Shown here piece by piece: positions 16,637 to 23,404 of a DNA stretch of 23,404 nt. Position 1 is the stretch's first letter. Each line of letters opens with the position of its first letter. Location of the stretch: NCBI GenBank assembly GCA_009693345.1, contig SHXL01000011.1, positions 1 through 23,404 of the forward strand. Reading direction: 5' to 3'. The position numbers were made by a program, and so were the translations under genes. The notes beneath the pieces are model-generated. The model was not told where the DNA came from, did not search any database, and was given only the letters and a program-made list of their open reading frames with translations. This DNA comes from Betaproteobacteria bacterium. GTDB taxonomy: Bacteria > Pseudomonadota > Gammaproteobacteria > Burkholderiales > SG8-39.

Positions 16637-17026
16637 ACGTTTCCGGCGCGCAGCTTTAAGCTGGATCAAAGCCGGGTGCGCCGGATCCTCCTAGACAAAA
16701 GTGTCCGGAATATCGGGGGAAGCCCAGTAGCGCTGAGATGGTAGCGAGGCCTTGCTCCTCATGAATGGTGCCGAAAAGCAAGACGCGCGTCACCTTCTGT
16801 CTCTGAGGAATGGTGACCGGGAGAGGATTAGTCACTGGCGAAGGATGTGGGGCTCTTGATAATCCGGAGCCGAGCGTCGGCATAACGTTCAATCATAAGA
16901 AGATTTGCGGCCTATTGTATTTAGTGCCGCAAATTTGCTGTCTATCATGATCCCACGCGAAGCCCGGAAGCATTTGTATCCCGAGCCGCGCCTGGATCAT
17001 GCCGCTGTTGTGCATGTAGCAAGTTT
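16637..17026. other. 390-bp region without a recognisable gene, lower GC than its surroundings
   Basis: It lies between the ends of uvrD and the convergent cyclo-ligase gene. It holds an 8-bp inverted repeat, TCCGGCGC (16642-16649) and GCGCCGGA (16678-16685), enclosing the small palindrome CAGCTTTAAGCTG (16651-16663). It also holds a stronger repeat at 16903-16934 and a 34-codon plus-strand frame from ATG 16947 beginning MIPREARKHL that ends inside the cyclo-ligase gene. A 78-codon minus-strand frame at 16656-16892 resembles no family I know. The mixed composition suggests leftover mobile or decayed DNA, but I cannot name a source. Confidence 0.5.
16903..16934. repeat. Perfect 9-bp inverted repeat with 14-bp AT-rich loop
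   Basis: ATTTGCGGC at 16903-16911 and its exact complement GCCGCAAAT at 16926-16934 flank CTATTGTATTTAGT. There is no T tract after either arm, so it does not look like an intrinsic terminator. It could be an operator or the end of a lost element. The ATG of the short MIPR frame lies 12 bp downstream. Confidence 0.7.
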
Positions 17027-17716
17027 TTATTTCTGGTGCTTGCCGAAGTAATCCGGGGCAATTTCGGCTGCGTAGCAGACCGGCGATGCGAGTGTGCTGG
17101 GTTCGCCCGCCGGAGGTTCGCCGAGAAAGGCGAGCCGGTCATGGTCCCGGCGATAGACGCCTCGTTCCGTGACTACCCAATCCACCGGGATGTCCCAGCT
17201 TTGCGGATGGATGGTCTCGATCTTCGCAATTTCGTACGTCACGCCGATGACAGCCGGCTTGTTGGAAAAAGAAATTAAAGTCCTGTCGAAAAAACCACCC
17301 CCATAACCCAAACGGTAACCGGCCGGGTCCCAACCGTTCATCGGCAGAAGCACCGCGTCGGGCAGCACTTGCGGGGAGTTGACCGGATAGGGGATGTCGA
17401 GGGGGCCTGCGGTCAGTTCAACCCCGGGATGCCATTCGCGGAAGATCAGCGGCTGATTCGGCGCGACAACGACCGGCAGCGCGGTCAACGCGCCGCGCGC
17501 GCGCAACGTTCTTATGAGGTGGCGCGCGTCGTACTCTCCCTTGATTGGCCAGCAGAAAGCGAGCTTCGCAGAGGCAAACCCGGGGAACGCGCGCTCGAGA
17601 TGGGCGTCTATCTTGTGCCGGTATTGCTCGAGGGTTGCGTGATCGAGCGAGGCGCGTGCGGCGATGAGCCGCCCGCGTTCGCTCTTCCGCCAGGCTTTCA
17701 GTTGATCAGGATCCAT
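17027..17716 (-). CDS. ygfA: 5-formyltetrahydrofolate cyclo-ligase with C-terminal extension
   Basis: Cytosolic enzyme that converts 5-formyl-THF to 5,10-methenyl-THF using ATP. Of 229 residues, about the first 190 form the family domain: AWRKSERGRLIAAR with the N-terminal Arg/Lys (helix binding phosphate), FCWPIKGEYDARHLI, and the signature PMNGWDPAGYRLGYGGGFFDRTL, followed by TIHPQSWDIPVDWVVTERGVYR. The last 38 residues (17030-17143) go beyond the roughly 182-residue E. coli protein and contain a compact motif SPVCYAAEIAPDYFG, which looks like a conserved short segment rather than random read-through. The ATG at 17716 lies 33 bp from the divergent slt gene. There is no room upstream for the 6S RNA gene that precedes ygfA in enterics. 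Confidence 0.93.
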   Translation of the reverse strand: MDPDQLKAWRKSERGRLIAARASLDHATLEQYRHKIDAHLERAFPGFASAKLAFCWPIKGEYDARHLIRTLRARGALTALPVVVAPNQPLIFREWHPGVELTAGPLDIPYPVNSPQVLPDAVLLPMNGWDPAGYRLGYGGGFFDRTLISFSNKPAVIGVTYEIAKIETIHPQSWDIPVDWVVTERGVYRRDHDRLAFLGEPPAGEPSTLASPVCYAAEIAPDYFGKHQK

Positions 17717-17749
17717 GCAGGTTCATCGCGGCAGTGTTAAGCTTAGTCC

Positions 17750-19699
17750 ATGATTTTTAGGCGTTTCCTCACTATAGCAGCGTGCGCGGCTTGGGCCGGT
17801 GCAAGCCTTGCCGCGCCTAAAGCGCCTGCCGCAGACGAAGCGCTGCTGAAGGCTTATGACGCGTTTCGCGCCGGCGATGCGGTGAAACTGCAGCGAGTCT
17901 CCGGACAGATCCATGGTGGTCACGTGCTTGCGCCCTACCTGGAATACTGGCGCATGAAGTTGCGGCGGGGGGAGATGCCCGATTCCGTCGTGCATGCTTT
18001 CCTCGACCAGCAGGCGGGCAGCTATCTCGCCGACCGCCTGCGCGCCGACTGGCTGAAGGAACTCGGCAAGCGCGGCGCCTGGCAGGAGCTGGAGCGGCAG
18101 TTGCCGCTGCTTGTGCAGGACGATCTGGAAATCCGCTGCTATGCGTGGCAGGCGCGCCTGGCGCGACTCGACGACGCGGCGTACGAAGAGGTACGCGCGA
18201 TCTGGCTGGAGCCGCGCGAGCTGCCCGACGGCTGCAATACGCTGATCGACCGCATGCTCGATACGCAGCGCATCAGCGTGGAGGACGTCTGGCGGCGGGT
18301 GCGGGTGCTGTTCGAGAACGGCCAGCTCACCGCGGCGCGGCAGGTACTTGCTTTCCTGCCGGCGGGTTACAAGCACGATGAGCGACTGCTCAACCAGGCC
18401 GCGACGGCGCCGAAAAAGTTGCTCGCCAGCCTGCCCGTGAATCTGGATCGCCGCGCGACCCGCGAGATGGCGCTGTTCGCGGTAATCAGGCTCGGCCGCA
18501 GCGACCCCGAGGCGGCGGTGGAAGTGCTGCGCGGCAAGCTGGGCGGGCGGCTGCCGGCGCAAGACGTGAAATACCTGTGGGGCCGGCTTGCCCTCGAAGG
18601 CGCGCGCCGCCTGCTGCCGGAAGCCCACCAGTGGTACCTGCTGGCCGATACCGCCGCGCTCGACGACGAGCAACTGGCGTGGAAGACGCGTGCCGCGCTG
18701 CGGGCGGCGGACTGGCAGGCGGTGCGCGACGCGGTTGACCGCATGTCGTGGCTTGCGCGCCAGGATCCGGCCTGGACTTACTGGTATGGCCGTGCGCTTG
18801 CTGCGCAGGGACGGGACGACGGCGCCCGCGCCTATTACCTGAGGATATTGGGGCAGCCGAATTTCTACGGATTGCTCGCCGCCGAGGAACTCGGCGCGAT
18901 GGCGGGGATTCCGGAGCCATTCCATGCCGCAAGCGAGGCCGAGGTCGACGGCGCCAGGGCCATTCCGGGGCTCGCTCGCTCGCTCGAACTGTATCGCCTC
19001 GATCTGCGCTCCGAGGCGATGCGCGAATGGCTCTTCGCCATCCGCGGCATGGACGATGCGCAGCTGCTGGCGGCCGCCGAGCTTGCTCGCAGCGCCGGAA
19101 TCTTCGACCGCGCAATCAATACGGCCGACCGCACGGCGCAGCAGCACAACTACAAGTTGCGATTCCTCGCGCCATTCAGGGAGGTGTTCAGCGAGCACGC
19201 GCGCAGCTTCGGTCTGGACGAGGCCTGGGTGCTCGGGCTGGTGCGCCAGGAAAGCCGTTTCATCGTGAAGTCGAAATCCTCCGCGGGCGCGCAGGGGCTG
19301 ATGCAGTTGATGCCCGCGACCGCGCGCTGGGTCGCGAAGCGCAACGGCCTGCGCGGCTACTCGCCGCAGAACGTCGACGAGGTGCCGATCAATATCGCGC
19401 TGGGAACCGGCTACATGAAATTCGTGCTCGAGGATCTCGGCCACGCGGTGCTCGCGTCGACAGCCTACAACGCCGGACCGGGCCGCGCGCGGCGCTGGCG
19501 CGATGCGCGGCCGCTCGAGGGCGCGATCTATGCCGAAACCATTCCGTTCAACGAGACGCGCGATTACGTGAAGAAGGTGATGGCGAACACGATGTACTAC
19601 GCGCAGTTGATCGGCGGTAAGCTTATTCCGCTGAAGGACCGGCTGGGACAGATCCCGGCCAAGGCGTCGACCGACCGCTTCAACGAAAAGCTGCCTTGA
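17750..19699 (+). CDS. slt: Soluble lytic murein transglycosylase (Slt70 type)
   Basis: A 649-residue periplasmic enzyme that cleaves peptidoglycan glycan strands to 1,6-anhydro products. A signal peptide covers residues 1-21 (FLTIAACAAWAGASLAA). A long alpha-helical superhelix (U and L domains) fills about residues 28-480. The C-terminal lysozyme-like domain follows, with catalytic Glu501 in GLVRQESRF, then SSAGAQGLMQLMPATARWVA, GTGYMKFVLEDLG, STAYNAGPGRARRW and the final NETRDYVKKVMANTMYY. The length is close to E. coli Slt70 (645). The stop codon overlaps the TTG start of the next gene, so the two are likely translated together. Confidence 0.96.
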   Translation: MIFRRFLTIAACAAWAGASLAAPKAPAADEALLKAYDAFRAGDAVKLQRVSGQIHGGHVLAPYLEYWRMKLRRGEMPDSVVHAFLDQQAGSYLADRLRADWLKELGKRGAWQELERQLPLLVQDDLEIRCYAWQARLARLDDAAYEEVRAIWLEPRELPDGCNTLIDRMLDTQRISVEDVWRRVRVLFENGQLTAARQVLAFLPAGYKHDERLLNQAATAPKKLLASLPVNLDRRATREMALFAVIRLGRSDPEAAVEVLRGKLGGRLPAQDVKYLWGRLALEGARRLLPEAHQWYLLADTAALDDEQLAWKTRAALRAADWQAVRDAVDRMSWLARQDPAWTYWYGRALAAQGRDDGARAYYLRILGQPNFYGLLAAEELGAMAGIPEPFHAASEAEVDGARAIPGLARSLELYRLDLRSEAMREWLFAIRGMDDAQLLAAAELARSAGIFDRAINTADRTAQQHNYKLRFLAPFREVFSEHARSFGLDEAWVLGLVRQESRFIVKSKSSAGAQGLMQLMPATARWVAKRNGLRGYSPQNVDEVPINIALGTGYMKFVLEDLGHAVLASTAYNAGPGRARRWRDARPLEGAIYAETIPFNETRDYVKKVMANTMYYAQLIGGKLIPLKDRLGQIPAKASTDRFNEKLP

Positions 19700-20688
19700 A
19701 ACACGAAAACTTTCTGGTCGTCGGGGGTTCAGGCTTCGTCGGCCGGTACCTGGTTGCCGCGCTGGCGGCGCGCGGCGCGCGCGTTACGGTACCGACGCGC
19801 CGCCGGGAGCGTGCCAAGCACCTGATCCTCCTGCCAACGGTGGACGTGGTGGAGGTCGAGCAGGTCGATTCACGGGCGCTGGCGAGCCTCGCCGCCGGGC
19901 ACGATGCGGTGGTGAACCTCGTAGGGGTGCTGCACAGCCCGCGCGCCCGACCGGGCGAGGAGGGACCCAACCATTACGGACCGGCATTCGCGCAAGCGCA
20001 TGTTGAACTGGCACAAGCTGTCGTTGCCGCCTGCCGCGAAACCGGGGTGAAGCGCCTGCTTCACATGAGCGCCCTCGGCGCCGATCCGGCGGCGCCTTCC
20101 GAACACCTGCGCTCGAAGGGCATCGGCGAGCAGGCGGTGCTCGCGGCCGACGACCTCGAGGTGACCGTATTCCGACCGTCGGTGATCTTCGGGCCCGAGG
20201 ACCGGTTCCTGAACCTGTTCGCGCAACTCGCGGCATTTTTCCCGGTGCTCGGGCTCGGTTCGCCCGGCGCGCGCTTCCAGCCGGTCTACGTCGGCGATGT
20301 GGTGAAAGCGATGCTCGCCGCGCTGGAGAGCCGTGAATCTTCCGGCAAACGCTACGACTTGTGCGGCCCCAAGGAGTACACGCTGCGCCAGCTGGTCGAA
20401 CTGGTGTGCGCGATCACCGGGCGCCGCAGGCTGGTGATCGGCCTGACGGATGCGCTTTCCTACCTGCAGGCGTGGATGCTCGAGTCGCTCCCCCTGCAGC
20501 TGCTGACGCGCGACAACTACTATTCCATGCAGAAGCCGAGCGTCTGTGATTGCGCGTTCCCGTTCGGCATCCAGCCTGCGCCGCTGGAAGCGATGGCCCC
20601 GTCCTGGCTCCTGCCCGCGGGCCCGCGCGAGCGGTTTTCGGGATCGCGCGGGCGCTATGCGCAACTGCGCTGGAAGGCCGGGCGCTAG
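19696..20688 (+). CDS. NDUFA9-like atypical short-chain dehydrogenase (complex I NDUFA9 family)
   Basis: A 330-residue NAD(P)-binding Rossmann protein of the atypical SDR group that includes the mitochondrial complex I subunit NDUFA9. The N-terminal FLVVGGSGFVGRYLVAAL is the dinucleotide-binding loop (GGSGFVG). VNLVGVLHS, LLHMSALGADPAAPSEHLRSKGIGE, and TVFRPSVIFGPEDRFLNLFA follow. The usual SDR Tyr-x-x-x-Lys is replaced by HLRSK, as in this subgroup, so classical dehydrogenase chemistry is doubtful. It starts with TTG at 19696, overlapping the slt stop (TTGA). Many betaproteobacteria keep an slt/SDR pair, often followed by cca; here a convergent aminotransferase gene begins its 3' end 3 bp away and cca is absent. 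Its role is unknown, perhaps in quinone or respiratory metabolism. Confidence 0.88.
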   Translation: MKHENFLVVGGSGFVGRYLVAALAARGARVTVPTRRRERAKHLILLPTVDVVEVEQVDSRALASLAAGHDAVVNLVGVLHSPRARPGEEGPNHYGPAFAQAHVELAQAVVAACRETGVKRLLHMSALGADPAAPSEHLRSKGIGEQAVLAADDLEVTVFRPSVIFGPEDRFLNLFAQLAAFFPVLGLGSPGARFQPVYVGDVVKAMLAALESRESSGKRYDLCGPKEYTLRQLVELVCAITGRRRLVIGLTDALSYLQAWMLESLPLQLLTRDNYYSMQKPSVCDCAFPFGIQPAPLEAMAPSWLLPAGPRERFSGSRGRYAQLRWKAGR

Positions 20689-20691
20689 GTT

Positions 20692-21927
20692 TTAGCCGGC
20701 ACTTTCGCTATAGACCGCGAGCGCGGCATCCACTGCGGCGCCGCGCGGGAGCTTGAAGCCTTCGCCGGCGAGTACGGCTTCGAGCGCGGCGAGCGTCGCC
20801 AGCACGGCGTCCGGGCGTGCGTTGTAGCCCATCGCGCCGATGCGCCAGACCTTCCCTTGCAGCGGCCCGAACGAGGTGCCGATCTCGATGCCGAAGTGAG
20901 TCAGAAGCGCGCGGCGCAGCTTCTCGGCGTTCACGCCCGCGGGCACCAACACGCCGGTGACGTTGGCCATCTTGTGCCTCTGGTCGCCGAAGAGTGCCAG
21001 GCCCATGGCCTGAAGGCCAGCCGTCACCGCATTGGACGCCCTGGCGTGGCGCGCAAAGGCGCTTGCGAGGCCTTCCTTGACCAGGATGCGCGCGCACTCG
21101 CGCGTGGCATAGAGCATCGAGGTCGCCTCGGTATGGTGATTGAGCGCCTTGTCCGACCAGTAATCCAGGATCATCGCGAGATCGAAATAGTTCGAGCGGA
21201 TCGGCGGGCCGTCGCCGTCCACCGCATCGCTCGTGCGCAGGCCCTGCTCGGTATGCCGCCTTCGGACGATGCGCTCCTCGGCGCGCGCGTTGAGCGTCAG
21301 TGGCGCCGCGCCCGAGGGGCCGGCCAGGCATTTCTGCAGCCCGGCGCTGACCACATCGAGCTGCCAGGCGTCCGCGGGGAGGTCCATGCCGCCAAGCGTG
21401 GCGGTGGCGTCCACGTACAAGAGCGCGTCATGCGCGCGGCACACGCGGCCCAGATCCGCGAGCGGCTGCGCCATCGTGGTCGAGGTATCACCGTGGCAAA
21501 CGGCGACGAGCTTCGGCTGGTGCTTGCGGATTGCCTCTTCCAGGACTTCGGCGGGAAAGACGCTGCCCCACTCCGTCTCAATTGTCCGGATCTCCGCGCC
21601 GCAGCGCTGGGCGATTTCCGCGATCAGATGCCCGAAGCGGCCGAACACCGGTACCAGGACGCGGTCGCCGGGCTCGATGAGCGAAACGAGCGCCGCCTCG
21701 ATGGCGGAGCGCGCCGTTCCGTCCACCACCAGCGTCGCGCGGTTGGCGGTCTGGAACACCGCGCGAAGGAGTTCGGAAGTCTGGCGCATGTACGCGCGGA
21801 ACTGGGGATCAAACTGGCCGAGCAGCTGGGCGTTCATCGCACGCAGCACGCGCGGATCGGCGTTGATCGGCCCTGGCCCCATCAGCAGGCGGGGCGCCGG
21901 ATTCAGGTCGTCGAGTGCTTCAACCAT
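20692..21927 (-). CDS. pucG: PucG-like (S)-ureidoglycine-glyoxylate / alanine-glyoxylate aminotransferase
   Basis: A 411-residue class V PLP aminotransferase. LLMGPGPINADPRVLRAM at the N-terminus is the opening of PucG and related glyoxylate transaminases. VVDGTARSAIEAAL binds the cofactor phosphate. Asp173 in YVDATATLGG contacts the PLP ring nitrogen, and Lys199 in SAGLQKCLAGPSG forms the Schiff base. The start at 21927 is preceded by GGATGAAG; an ATG at 21942 would overlap puuE by 8 nt, and the open frame runs to 21990. Its position beside puuE and an allantoate amidohydrolase remnant supports the ureidoglycine role (making oxalurate and glycine), but serine/alanine-glyoxylate activity is possible. 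All three genes run in the same direction and are probably one transcript. Confidence 0.85.
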   Translation of the reverse strand: MVEALDDLNPAPRLLMGPGPINADPRVLRAMNAQLLGQFDPQFRAYMRQTSELLRAVFQTANRATLVVDGTARSAIEAALVSLIEPGDRVLVPVFGRFGHLIAEIAQRCGAEIRTIETEWGSVFPAEVLEEAIRKHQPKLVAVCHGDTSTTMAQPLADLGRVCRAHDALLYVDATATLGGMDLPADAWQLDVVSAGLQKCLAGPSGAAPLTLNARAEERIVRRRHTEQGLRTSDAVDGDGPPIRSNYFDLAMILDYWSDKALNHHTEATSMLYATRECARILVKEGLASAFARHARASNAVTAGLQAMGLALFGDQRHKMANVTGVLVPAGVNAEKLRRALLTHFGIEIGTSFGPLQGKVWRIGAMGYNARPDAVLATLAALEAVLAGEGFKLPRGAAVDAALAVYSESAG

Positions 21928-21934
21928 GCGCGCT

Positions 21935-22843
21935 TCATCCATGTGGATGATGTTCAAGCCAGTGGCGCGCGATGTCAATGCGGCGGGCAATCCATACTTT
22001 CTTGCTTTTCACGTATTTCATGAATTTCTCAAGGGGGGCGATTCGTCCTGGCCGCCCGGCCAGCCGGCAATGAAGTCCCACCGACATCATGCGTCCGCCC
22101 TCGGCGTAGAGGACGTCGAAGGAATCCTTCAAGTATTGGTAAAACTGCTCGCCGGAGTTAAAGCCCTGCGGCATGGCAAAGCGCATGTCGTTCGCGTCCA
22201 GCGTGTAGGGCACTACAAGCTGCGGCGTGCCGTCTTTCTTCACGTAGCGGCTGTCGTACCAGGGAAGGTCGTCACTGTAGTCGTCGGCGTCGTAGACGAA
22301 GCCGCCATCCTCGACCACCAGCCTGCGCGTGTTGGGGCTGGTGCGGCCGGCGTACCAGCCGAGCGGCCGCTCGCCGGTGAGGCGCCTGTGGATCTCGATC
22401 GCGCGCCGCATGTGCTCGCGCTCTTCGTCGAGCTGCACGTGCTGGTAGTTGATCCAGCGCCAGCCGTGGCTCGCGATTTCGTGGCCGGCCCTGAGAAAAG
22501 CCTCGACCGCGGCCGGGTTGCGCTCCAGGGCCATCGCCACGCCGTAGACCGTGAGCGAGAGCCGGTGGCGCTTGAAAAGATCCAGGACGCGCCAGACGCC
22601 GACGCGCGCGCCATACTCGTAGAGCGACTCCATCGACATGTGGCGCGCGCCCTCGACCGGCTGCGCGCCGACGATCTCGGAGAGAAACGCTTCCGAAGCG
22701 CGGTCGCCGTGCAGCACCGAGTTCTCGCCGCCTTCCTCGTAGTTGAGGACAAACTGCAGCGCCATGCGCGCCTTGCGCGGCCACTTCGCCTGGGGAGGGC
22801 GGCGGCCGTAGCCGACGAGATCGCGCGGGTAGCCGGTTCTCAT
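21935..22843 (-). CDS. puuE: Allantoinase PuuE (polysaccharide deacetylase-like)
   Basis: A 302-residue metal-independent-type allantoinase of the NodB/polysaccharide-deacetylase fold, which opens (S)-allantoin to allantoate. The PuuE signature block MALQFVLNYEEGGENSVLHGD lies at residues 27-47, shown here in part as VLNYEEGGEN. YGARVGVWRVLDLF, GHEIASHGWRWINYQ, GWYAGRTSPNTRRLV and the end SVGLHCRLAGRPGRI all match the family. The length is usual. The ATG overlaps the stop of the allantoate amidohydrolase remnant (ATGA, 22843-22840), so translation is likely coupled to it. Confidence 0.93.
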   Translation of the reverse strand: MRTGYPRDLVGYGRRPPQAKWPRKARMALQFVLNYEEGGENSVLHGDRASEAFLSEIVGAQPVEGARHMSMESLYEYGARVGVWRVLDLFKRHRLSLTVYGVAMALERNPAAVEAFLRAGHEIASHGWRWINYQHVQLDEEREHMRRAIEIHRRLTGERPLGWYAGRTSPNTRRLVVEDGGFVYDADDYSDDLPWYDSRYVKKDGTPQLVVPYTLDANDMRFAMPQGFNSGEQFYQYLKDSFDVLYAEGGRMMSVGLHCRLAGRPGRIAPLEKFMKYVKSKKVWIARRIDIARHWLEHHPHG

Positions 22844-23241
22844 ACGCGCGCCTTCGGCCGGAAGTTCTCGATGAAGCGCAGGAACACCCGCCCCCCGATT
22901 TCGGCATCCGCGGCGCTGATCGCCTCAGCCGAATTATGGCTGATACCCTTGGCGCAGCGCACGAAGAGCATGCCGTCGTACTTCCCGGCATCGCGCACCG
23001 TGTCGAGGTGCGATCCGAGCATCAGGCAGGGCGATCCCGGCCGCGCACCCTCGAGGCGGCCGACCACGTTGCCGACGGCGTCGAGACGCGCGCTCATGCC
23101 CGCCTCGCGCATCCAGTCGAGCACGAGCTCGTTTGCGGCGGCCTGCTCGCGAGACAGGTAGGCGCGCGTCAGGCCGCCGGGAAGTTCCGAGTGGCGGGCG
23201 AACGCATCGCAGCGCTCCATGATTCTGCGCGGATCGGGCAT
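22840..23241 (-). pseudogene. allC: Allantoate amidohydrolase remnant with large in-frame internal deletion
   Basis: Only 133 codons remain of an M20-family Zn-dependent amidohydrolase that normally has about 410-420 residues. Residues 1-91 are the N-terminal part: LTRAYLSREQAAANELVLDW, MSARLDAVGNVVGRLEG, and LMLGSHLDTVRDAGKYDG with metal ligands His78 and Asp89. Residues 91-133 are the C-terminal end: MLFVRCAKGISHNSAEAISAADAEIGG with His102, the last metal ligand. Everything between is gone: the catalytic Glu pair, one His ligand and the dimerisation domain. The joint is at about 22966-22974, where GGCATGCTC would be expected in both arms, suggesting microhomology deletion. The frame is kept and ends in an ATGA overlap with puuE. 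It should be enzymatically dead. Confidence 0.88.
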
Positions 23242-23255
23242 GCGGCAAGAATATA

Positions 23256-23404
23256 CTAGGGAAACGCAGATTTATTCACGAAATTTGCCAACCGGCGCAG
23301 GCACTCAAGCGTTATATAGAGGTATCCCACAACGCAGAGCCGAGATGAACTCCACGGCACCAAAGCAGATCAGTTTCTCCCTTGCCGAATACGAGGGCAA
23401 GAAG
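23256..23404 (+). mobile_element. Left end of a probable IS5-family insertion sequence (cut by window edge)
   Basis: CTAG at 23256-23259 is the kind of target site used by IS5-group elements. It is followed at once by GGAAACGCAGATTTATTCACG, shaped like an IS5-type terminal repeat, then a short AT-rich leader and the start of a transposase frame at 23345. The insertion lies 15 bp upstream of the allC remnant start, between it and any promoter. The right end, second target copy and full length lie outside the window, so the boundary and family are provisional. Confidence 0.6.
23345..23404 (+). CDS. Probable IS5-family transposase, N-terminus only
   Basis: Twenty codons are visible from the ATG at 23345 and the frame is open to the window edge. 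The piece KQISFSLAEYEGKK resembles the opening of IS5-family DDE transposases, which typically read KQxxFxxxEFxxKKKxTRRE. A weak GAG precedes the start. The catalytic domain is not in the window. Confidence 0.6.
   Translation, partial: MNSTAPKQISFSLAEYEGKK

Noticed and set aside
16656..16892. 78-codon minus-strand frame in the gene-poor stretch
   Set aside because: No recognisable motif, no ribosome site and a composition unlike the neighbouring genes; not called as a gene.
17717..17749. 6S RNA (ssrS) next to the cyclo-ligase gene, as in enterics
   Set aside because: Only 33 bp separate the cyclo-ligase and slt starts, too short for a roughly 180-nt RNA.
20676..20700. Possible terminator hairpin between the SDR and pucG ends
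   Set aside because: The stem is only GCCGG/CCGGC with a long loop and no T tract, and it lies mostly inside coding sequence.

Overview
The window looks like chromosome from a GC-rich betaproteobacterium (Burkholderiales/Nitrosomonadales type). The evidence is the conserved housekeeping order leuS-lptE-holA-proA-nadD-rsfS-rlmH-maf-rng, a Bug/TctC-type periplasmic receptor, a cytochrome c5-like gene next to gshB with a probable PTS EIIA start just downstream, and an Slt transglycosylase coupled to an NDUFA9-like SDR protein. Most of the window is ordinary core genome. I see no CRISPR array, prophage, defence island or clearly new multi-gene system.

Layout. 1-1437 (minus): first codons of a probable PTS EIIA gene, gshB, and a membrane-anchored cytochrome c5-like protein that has lost its haem-binding CXXCH. 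1505-3251 (plus): tRNA-Arg(CCG), a Bug-family receptor and a CMD/AhpD-family peroxidase-related protein. 3241-13467 (minus): a packed ten-gene run, leuS-lptE-holA-proA-nadD-rsfS-rlmH-maf-rng-amidase, whose genes mostly overlap or touch (TGATG, GTGA and ATGA junctions, plus 32-35 nt overlaps). It joins tRNA charging, LPS assembly, replication, proline and NAD synthesis, ribosome maturation, NTP house-cleaning and RNA decay, and ends in an unexpected amidase. 13499-14368 (plus): a FecR-SPOR protein broken by one in-frame amber codon. 14420-16636 (plus): uvrD. 16637-17026: a 390-bp gene-free, lower-GC stretch with a perfect 9-bp inverted repeat. 17027-17716 (minus): 5-formyltetrahydrofolate cyclo-ligase with an unusual C-terminal tail. 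17750-20688 (plus): slt and the coupled SDR gene. 20692-23241 (minus): a purine (allantoin) degradation group with a pucG-like aminotransferase, puuE allantoinase and an allantoate amidohydrolase reduced to 133 codons by an internal in-frame deletion. 23260-23404: the left end of a probable IS5-family element in a CTAG site, just upstream of that remnant.

The main theme of the accessory parts is loss of function. The cytochrome lacks its haem site, the allantoate amidohydrolase lacks its core, the FecR-SPOR gene carries a stop, and RlmH is unusually short. At least two of these losses keep the reading frame. For allC this may matter, because its stop codon overlaps the puuE start (ATGA), so an in-frame remnant could preserve translational coupling. 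All identifications come from reading the protein sequences against remembered family features; no database search was run.
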